A stretch of DNA of 64,000 bases from Thiomicrorhabdus indica. GTDB taxonomy: Bacteria > Pseudomonadota > Gammaproteobacteria > Thiomicrospirales > Thiomicrospiraceae. Numbering within the stretch: position 1 is the stretch's first letter; each line of letters starts with the position of its first letter. The translations under genes and the position numbers were made by a program. The DNA lies in contig NZ_CP033040.1 of NCBI RefSeq assembly GCF_004293625.1, forward strand, positions 434,001 through 498,000. Direction: 5' to 3'. Of the stretch, positions 58,553 to 64,000 are shown in pieces. The notes beneath the pieces were generated by a model that saw nothing but the letters and a program-made list of their open reading frames with translations, did not search any database and had not been told where the DNA came from.

Positions 58553-59494
58553 ATGGCTTTTATCAAGTTTTCAACTCTAGACTTTCCGCTCAAAGAACGC
58601 ATTGAAGCAGCACAAGATATCTACGCCGCCATTGCCAACATTGAATTGCGTACACTTGATAAATGCGTTCCCATGATTGAAACGCGACTTCGATTGCTGC
58701 CCGGTGTTTCCATTGGATGGGCGAAAACGTCTCCCATCGTTGTCAATCGCAGAGAAAAACATATCCAAGACGGCAATGACGATTTCTCTTTGTTATTAAA
58801 TCCCTTAGGGCATTCTGCGTGGAACGCATCCATTGAAAAAAAGGGGGAATTCATTTGTTCACCGGGGATGGGGTGTTTTAGTTATAACGATCGTCCTGGA
58901 AGTATTACTTTCCAGGGTGCGCAAACTCATATGTTAAACATAACCTTTTCTCGTGCATTATTCGAGCCTTTGATTTCCCGTGTCGCTATGGATGGGTATG
59001 CACGTTTAGATGTAGAGATTCTTCCTCTGCTAACACAATCAGCGCTAGAGCTGATGGTTGAAAATCCAACAACTCCCATTAATCCGCTAGAACAGGTGAA
59101 CCAATTGATAGACTTGGCTTCTTTGGCGGTAGGTGTTCATTCGGATTATGGAGTACATGCTCGTCAACATGGTTTGAAGCAGGCCAGAATGAAAGCTGTT
59201 AAAGCAGATATTTTGATTCACTTCTATTGTGGGGACTTGTCTCTTGATTGGTTAGCCAAACGGCATGGAGTTTCTGCTAGTTACATTCGCTCAATGTTTG
59301 AACAAGAAGAAACGAGTTTTACCGACTACTTACTGGAAATCCGATTGCAAAAAGCGTTTGATAGCCTCACTAACCCTGATTATGCCTCAATAAACATTAC
59401 AGATATTGCCTACAATGTCGGGTTTAACAATCCTTCTTGGTTTTATCGTGCCTTTAAGAGACGCTTTGGCTTTGTGCCAAGTGACGTCCGCTAA
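58553..59494 (+). CDS. AraC-family transcriptional regulator
   Basis: The 313-residue protein has an N-terminal ligand-binding-like region (about 40-210) and a C-terminal pair of helix-turn-helix motifs: LSLDWLAKRHGVSASYIRSM and ITDIAYNVGFNNPSWFYRAF, the latter followed by FGFVPSDVR, the AraC signature. The N-terminal part resembles the AraC_binding_2 (OxyR-unrelated, AdpA/RhaS-like) class by layout only. Effector and targets are unknown; the secreted protein gene that follows on the same strand is a candidate target. The upstream MITE may supply or alter its promoter. Confidence 0.88.
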   Translation: MAFIKFSTLDFPLKERIEAAQDIYAAIANIELRTLDKCVPMIETRLRLLPGVSIGWAKTSPIVVNRREKHIQDGNDDFSLLLNPLGHSAWNASIEKKGEFICSPGMGCFSYNDRPGSITFQGAQTHMLNITFSRALFEPLISRVAMDGYARLDVEILPLLTQSALELMVENPTTPINPLEQVNQLIDLASLAVGVHSDYGVHARQHGLKQARMKAVKADILIHFYCGDLSLDWLAKRHGVSASYIRSMFEQEETSFTDYLLEIRLQKAFDSLTNPDYASINITDIAYNVGFNNPSWFYRAFKRRFGFVPSDVR

Positions 59495-59646
59495 TAATTT
59501 TCTGCACACACTCTCAGAATCCAATTTTTGCTCAGTGTAGCGCTGAGTGGAGGCGGATAATTTTTCCATGTTTATAATTCGAATCAAAATTCATTAAAGT
59601 ATTTGTTTTGTTAACTTGGCAAATATACGTATCTGGAGCGTTTAAT

Positions 59647-60534
59647 ATGATCAAATCTACGATTTATTTTTCTGTACTTGCCTCGGTAGCGTTCATAGGT
59701 AATTCTGTTTTGGCTAGTGAAGAGCCGTTGCCCTATGTCTTTAGTTCTGGGACTCCTGCGAAAGCGGAAGAAGTTAATGAGAATTTTACTCATTTAGATC
59801 AGCGTATTAAAAGTCTTGAAGCAACTGAAGACAGTGGATGGGTGAGTGGTTTCCAAGCACCTTTAACGGGCACTGTATCCATTTTTAATAATCCATTTGA
59901 ATCCAATGCCGTTTATGGCACGAACACACTCTTTTTAACAGAGTTGGCTGTGGGTGATGCGATTCGCATAGAAGATAGGGTCTTTCAGGTGAAAAGCATC
60001 GAGAGTGATACACAGTTAACCTTGAACGGCTACTTTAGTGCTTCGGTTTCCGATGTGCCAGCTTATGCAACCGATACGAGGTTGTCGGTCAAACTGAATG
60101 ATAGAGACAAACTTTCTGTTAATGGCGGCGGCTATCTGATTCGCCAGATTCAGCGAGTGACCGGTAATAATGATGAATGGGGTGCTTTTGATTACGTTTC
60201 CAACAGAAAACTAGACTTCTATAAAGCATATCGATCTAGCACGATTCGGATTACTTATACTGACCGAGTAGATACATCTAGCATCACTCCTTGTTATTAC
60301 GAAATTCAAGTCAATCGACAATCTTGTGCAAGCCCTCGACCGATTCGCTTCTTTAAACCCTCGGATGAAGGGCAGAGCTTTAGTGATGTTTTGTATTGCA
60401 AAGGCATTGATGCAGGAATGAATACCATTGAGGTTTTTGCTTACGATGGATGTGATTCTTTTGGGCACGAGGATTTTATTGATGGTACAAGTGTAGACTC
60501 TTTTTGGTCATTAGAAGCCGAGGAAGTGTATTAA
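59647..60534 (+). CDS. Secreted hypothetical protein
   Basis: The 295-residue product starts at ATG 59647 with GGAG seven bases upstream and has a signal peptide (MIKSTIYFSVLASVAFIGNSVLA, cut before SEE). FSSGTPAKAEEVNENFTHLD near the mature N-terminus is a motif often seen at the start of trimerising or collar-like secreted proteins, followed by a short coiled coil (LDQRIKSLEA). The rest is beta-type, with several cysteines (CYYEIQ, QSCAS, YCKGID, YDGCD). Function unknown. Confidence 0.7.
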   Translation: MIKSTIYFSVLASVAFIGNSVLASEEPLPYVFSSGTPAKAEEVNENFTHLDQRIKSLEATEDSGWVSGFQAPLTGTVSIFNNPFESNAVYGTNTLFLTELAVGDAIRIEDRVFQVKSIESDTQLTLNGYFSASVSDVPAYATDTRLSVKLNDRDKLSVNGGGYLIRQIQRVTGNNDEWGAFDYVSNRKLDFYKAYRSSTIRITYTDRVDTSSITPCYYEIQVNRQSCASPRPIRFFKPSDEGQSFSDVLYCKGIDAGMNTIEVFAYDGCDSFGHEDFIDGTSVDSFWSLEAEEVY

Positions 60535-60620
60535 GTTCACGCGATGGCGTGTGTTGATGAAAATATTATTTAGTTACTTTAAGTGTTGAAAAGTAACGCA
60601 ATGTAAATACGGTTGAACTT

Positions 60621-62408
60621 ATGCGCTTAAAAAGAAAATTTCAATATCTCGTTCTTGCGGGAGTGCTTCCTCTGTTTACCGCCTGTGGAGGAGGTTCAGC
60701 AAGTGAAGAGACGGCTTCGGAAAAAGACACCATCACGCTCAATGGGCAAGTCGCAGATGGTTACCTTGCTTACGCAAGGGTCTGCTTAGATTTGAATTCC
60801 GATAGAGTATGTGGAGTAGATGAGCCGACAACGCAGACCGATAGTTCAGGGAGCTTTTCTCTAACAGTGATACCAGAAGAGGCTAGTGCTGTTGTTTTGG
60901 TTGAAGTGATTCAAGGACAAACAATTGACCTAGATGATGGCCGAACAGTTTCGAAGTCATATTCTTTAACCGCTCCAGCAGGCTCTACATTTGTTAGCCC
61001 TCTGACTACTTTAGTGCAGCAGCAAATGGAAGCTAATCCCAGCTTGAGCTATGAACAAGTCAAAAAACGGGTTGATGATATTTTAGGGGTTGATGCCTCA
61101 GTGGACTATATTGAGGCTAAAGCCATTGATGCTACGGGCGTTTACAATCAAGCTCATAAAATTGCACAAGTTATTGCAGAGATACTGGCTGACAATGTAG
61201 GTGAAAAAACTGAGCCGGAAACCTTGCTGGCTGTTGCAATCAAAATATTTGATAACCTGAAGCAAATTAAAGGTGATGTTGAAGCTTTGGGTGATGATTT
61301 TAACGCTGATCAATATGCCCAAGAAAACAAAAATGAATACTCAGTGTTACCTTCGGAGCCAGTTGATAGGACGGCGCCTACTATTACATTGTTAGGGAAG
61401 GCCTTCGTCACAGTAGAACTGGGTAAAGCTTATACCGATGCTGGTGCGACCGCTTCTGACAATAAAGATGGTAACATCACGGCTCAAATTGTTACGGTAA
61501 ACCCTGTGAATACCGGAACGATTGGTGTTTACACCGTGACTTACAATGTAAGTGATATGGCAGGAAATAGCGCAGCTCAAGTCACTCGAACGGTTCATGT
61601 TGTTGAGCCTGCGGATACCACTGCACCAGTTATTACCTTGTTAGGAGAGCCTTCAGTGACCTTAGAATTAGGTCAAGCTTATACCGATGCTGGTGCGACT
61701 GCTTCTGACAATAAAGATGGTAATATCACGGCTCAAATTGTTACGGTAAACCCTGTGAATACCGGAACGATTGGTGTTTACACCGTGACTTACAATGTAA
61801 GTGATATGGCAGGAAATAGCGCAGCTCAAGTCACTCGAACGGTTCATGTTGTTGAGCCTGCGGATACCACTGCACCAGTTATTACCTTGTTAGGAGAGCC
61901 TTCAGTGACCTTAGAATTAGGTCAAGCTTATACCGATGCTGGTGCGACCGCTTCTGACAATAAAGATGGTAACATCACGGCTCAAATTGTTACGGTAAAC
62001 CCTGTGAATACCGGAACGATTGGTGTTTACACCGTGACTTACAATGTAAGTGATATGGCAGGAAATAGCGCAGCTCAAGTCACTCGAACGGTTCATGTTG
62101 TTGAGCCTGCGGATACCACTGCACCAGTTATTACCTTGTTAGGAGAGCCTTCAGTGACCTTAGAATTAGGTCAAGCTTATACCGATGCTGGTGCGACCGC
62201 TTCTGACAACAAGGATGGCGATATTACAGGTCAGATGACAGTAGTCAATCCAGTGGATATTAATACGGTTGGACGCTATGAAGTAACATACGACGTTCGC
62301 GATGCGGCAGGTAACCTTGCGGAACAAGTATCAAGAATCGTGAATGTTATTGAGGCCACTAAGCCAGAAAATTGGGGCAGCAATTGGGATGAAATGCACT
62401 GGAGTTAA
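60621..62408 (+). CDS. DUF5011-repeat lipoprotein
   Basis: The 595-residue protein has a lipoprotein signal with FTAC (Cys22) and a CGGGSASEE linker. A carboxypeptidase-regulatory-like beta domain follows (about 35-115, GQVADGYLAYARVCLDLN), then a helical region (about 125-235). Four tandem 83-residue Ig-like DUF5011 repeats occupy residues 249-580 (GQAYTDAGATASDNKDG). DUF5011 modules are common in bacterial surface proteins. The upstream secreted protein gene is 86 bp away on the same strand, so both may be cotranscribed. Confidence 0.82.
   Translation: MRLKRKFQYLVLAGVLPLFTACGGGSASEETASEKDTITLNGQVADGYLAYARVCLDLNSDRVCGVDEPTTQTDSSGSFSLTVIPEEASAVVLVEVIQGQTIDLDDGRTVSKSYSLTAPAGSTFVSPLTTLVQQQMEANPSLSYEQVKKRVDDILGVDASVDYIEAKAIDATGVYNQAHKIAQVIAEILADNVGEKTEPETLLAVAIKIFDNLKQIKGDVEALGDDFNADQYAQENKNEYSVLPSEPVDRTAPTITLLGKAFVTVELGKAYTDAGATASDNKDGNITAQIVTVNPVNTGTIGVYTVTYNVSDMAGNSAAQVTRTVHVVEPADTTAPVITLLGEPSVTLELGQAYTDAGATASDNKDGNITAQIVTVNPVNTGTIGVYTVTYNVSDMAGNSAAQVTRTVHVVEPADTTAPVITLLGEPSVTLELGQAYTDAGATASDNKDGNITAQIVTVNPVNTGTIGVYTVTYNVSDMAGNSAAQVTRTVHVVEPADTTAPVITLLGEPSVTLELGQAYTDAGATASDNKDGDITGQMTVVNPVDINTVGRYEVTYDVRDAAGNLAEQVSRIVNVIEATKPENWGSNWDEMHWS
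61365..62360 (+). repeat. Four tandem 249-bp repeats in the DUF5011 lipoprotein gene
   Basis: Copies start at 61365, 61614, 61863 and 62112. Copies 2 and 3 are nearly identical in DNA, copy 1 differs at its start and copy 4 in its second half, which is the pattern left by unequal crossing over in the middle of an array. Confidence 0.95.
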
Positions 62409-62729
62409 TGGTAAAAGTTTATTGGTTGCGTTTTCTTTTTGAAGCGTTAAGCGTAAAAGTTTCTACCGGCCGGTAAGTTTATTGCGTTGAGAGAAGCGCT
62501 TTAAGTTTATGCCAAAAAGTAGATCAATTTTCTGTATGAAAATAAATTTTAGCCCAACTTTGCGAAGGCTGAAGGCAAGCAATAAATTGTTTAAGCGCCG
62601 AGAGTGATTGTTGGACTAAATCAAGTGAGCTTGGCTATTTTTTCTTGGCTTTTTGCCAAGCTCTGAGCTTAATGCTAAAGCCATAAATCAAAATCTAGCT
62701 TTACCCATTACATCTCTGCCCGTCCAAAT
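62409..62729. other. Intergenic region between convergent genes
   Basis: It contains an exact ACCGGCCGGT (62465-62474) and two competing hairpins that share one arm: GAGCTTGGC (62627-62635) or CTTGGC (62644-62649) can each pair with GCCAAGCTC (62655-62663). These may end both convergent transcripts, but neither has a clean T run. No gene is seen. Confidence 0.5.
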
Positions 62730-63467
62730 TTATGGACTTAAAAGTAGGCTTCCTGTTATGCGAACACGTACGTCACTGTTACCTTGTTCTTGGTAAGGTG
62801 CCGAGCTTGAGGCGACACGTGCTTCCATGACCATTGGTGTTTTGTAACGAACAACTGGTGCGCTTGCATGTGGTTGGATGTCTGTCTTGATTAAGCGATA
62901 GTTTTGATGTCCAAACCCTTTTGCAATTACTGAAGCTTTTGCCTGATAACCCTCGATCACTGTTTTTAACAGAGTGGCTTCTGCCTTTTGGCGTTTCTCA
63001 TTACTTAATGTGAAGCTCATTGATTGAAAGGCTAAAGGTTGTTGTAACTGAGTTAATACTTTGTCCAAGTTTGCATCCGTTTTAGCGGACAGTGTGAGTG
63101 TTTGTTGACCCCGCCAATGAGAGATTACCCGGTTTTTGCCATAGACCGGTGATACCTGATAATTACCCGTCTGCAAAGATTCGACATCGGCATTCTGCAA
63201 AATGGTTTTGGCTTTTTGCATCATTTTGTTGATTTTAAGGCTGACATCAGCGGAACTTTCACCTTCTGCAATGGCAGCGAATTGTAACTCCATCAAATCG
63301 TTTTCCAGTTGCATGACTTCTTCATACGAAAAATTCACTTGATGACCGGCCGGCAAACTTTCGTTAGCGATAACTGGTGTACTCAAAGTGCCAATAAGTA
63401 GTGCGACAAATAAGTGGTTTGTCACTTTGAGCTTTTGTAAATGGGGTTTGATGAATTGAAATTGCAT
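62730..63467 (-). CDS. SIMPL-domain (DUF541) secreted protein
   Basis: The 245-residue product has a signal peptide (hydrophobic VTNHLFVALLIGTLSTPVIA, cut before NES) and the SIMPL fold: FSYEEVMQLENDLMELQFAAIAEG, SADVSLKINKMMQKA, and the Arg-rich end NSDVRVRITGSLLL. Family members are periplasmic and linked to envelope stress, with no defined activity. The variant palindrome ACCGGCCGGC lies at 63345-63354. Confidence 0.82.
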   Translation of the reverse strand: MQFQFIKPHLQKLKVTNHLFVALLIGTLSTPVIANESLPAGHQVNFSYEEVMQLENDLMELQFAAIAEGESSADVSLKINKMMQKAKTILQNADVESLQTGNYQVSPVYGKNRVISHWRGQQTLTLSAKTDANLDKVLTQLQQPLAFQSMSFTLSNEKRQKAEATLLKTVIEGYQAKASVIAKGFGHQNYRLIKTDIQPHASAPVVRYKTPMVMEARVASSSAPYQEQGNSDVRVRITGSLLLSP

Positions 63468-63614
63468 ACCCGTTCCTCATTAATCAAAATATTAATTTTC
63501 AGTATACGTTAATAGACGCATTTAAAAGTGAGTTAACGTGAATTTTATGGGGTGAATTTTTAATAGAGCGTGACTTTCTATTCGATGGCTTTTTCTCCTT
63601 TGAATTCTATTCGT

Positions 63615-63620
63615 TATAAT
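63615..63620 (+). promoter_or_regulatory. -10 box of the MFS transporter gene
   Basis: A perfect TATAAT followed by AGCGG lies about 60 bp upstream of the MFS start. The -35 region (TTCTCC with a 16-bp spacer) is poor. Confidence 0.4.
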
Positions 63621-63680
63621 AGCGGCCTTAATTTTCGAATGTTCGGATAAACCGAGCGTAAAACACCATAGGCAACTTAT

Positions 63681-64000
63681 ATGTCCATTCCTCAACCCGA
63701 TTCAATGACTCCAGTCGAGCGTCGAGCTGCTTTTTCTATTGCGGGCATTTTCTCGACTCGAATGCTTGGCCTTTTTATGGTTTTTCCGGTCTTTGCACTC
63801 TTTGCAGAGAAAGAGTTTGAAAATATTACTGGTACGCAAATCGGGATTGCTATTGGGGTTTACGGCTTAACTCAGGCTTTGTTACAAGTGCCATTTGGTA
63901 TGTTGTCCGATAAGTTTGGCCGCAAACCTTTGATTATGGTCGGCATGATAATTTTCATGATTGGATCTCTGATTTGTGCGGTGGCTGATTCAATCGAAAT
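63681..64000 (+). CDS. Major facilitator superfamily transporter (5' part only)
   Basis: The first 106 codons are visible. They include the first membrane segments and the MFS A-motif GMLSDKFGRKP between TM2 and TM3. The start MSIPQPDSMTPVERRAAFSI and LGLFMVFPVFALF resemble the YajR-type drug/H+ antiporters, but the rest lies outside the window. Confidence 0.8.
   Translation, partial: MSIPQPDSMTPVERRAAFSIAGIFSTRMLGLFMVFPVFALFAEKEFENITGTQIGIAIGVYGLTQALLQVPFGMLSDKFGRKPLIMVGMIIFMIGSLICAVADSIE

Noticed and set aside
61365-62360. CRISPR or satellite array
   Set aside because: The 249-bp units are in frame with a lipoprotein gene and encode Ig-like modules.

Overview
The window looks like the chromosome of a moderately AT-rich gammaproteobacterium. 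The gene order tRNA-Tyr/Gly/Thr-tuf-tRNA-Trp-secE-nusG-rplKAJL-rpoBC, then rpsLG-fusA-tuf, then the S10, spc and alpha operons, is the classical gammaproteobacterial arrangement. The sequences resemble the Thiomicrospira/Hydrogenovibrio/Thiomicrorhabdus group, but that placement is my inference and was not tested by a search.

Layout. 1-1266: the cut-off 3' part of a TruC-like pseudouridine synthase gene and a TSUP-family membrane permease. 1267-33022: the core information-processing superoperon, with four tRNAs, two tuf genes encoding the same protein, RNA polymerase beta, beta' and alpha, about 30 ribosomal proteins, EF-G, SecE, SecY and NusG. Promoters, leaders and terminators are visible at most operon joints. 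rpmJ (L36) is missing from its usual place between secY and rpsM. 33037-37029: four overlapping genes, a TatD nuclease, TcdA, a 7TM-DISM sensor kinase and a PhoB-type response regulator. 37217-52569: two giant putative type I secreted proteins (2170 and 2431 residues) with an N-terminal DUF4347 domain and C-terminal RTX repeats. A lipoprotein gene lies between them, and their 3' ends are a nearly identical 283-bp duplication. 52606-57869: a lone tandem-Cache sensor protein and uvrA, both on the minus strand. 57870-64000: a 265-bp MITE with perfect 18-bp terminal inverted repeats and TA target duplications, which interrupts a small coding remnant, followed by an AraC regulator, a secreted protein, a DUF5011-repeat lipoprotein, a SIMPL-domain protein and the start of an MFS transporter.

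The most striking signal is a perfect 10-bp palindrome, ACCGGCCGGT. I found 24 exact copies in 64 kb, in genes (in all three reading frames) and in intergenic spacers, but none inside any ribosomal protein, tuf or fusA gene. Two pairs form hairpins directly behind the two giant genes. This distribution suggests a DNA-level function or a selfish expansion, comparable in style to the cyanobacterial HIP1 octamer. Other points are a promoter whose -10 box lies in the loop of a terminator, a His/Cys pair in DUF4347 that fits a caspase-like (clan CD) active site, and strong use of the leucine codon CTA in tuf.
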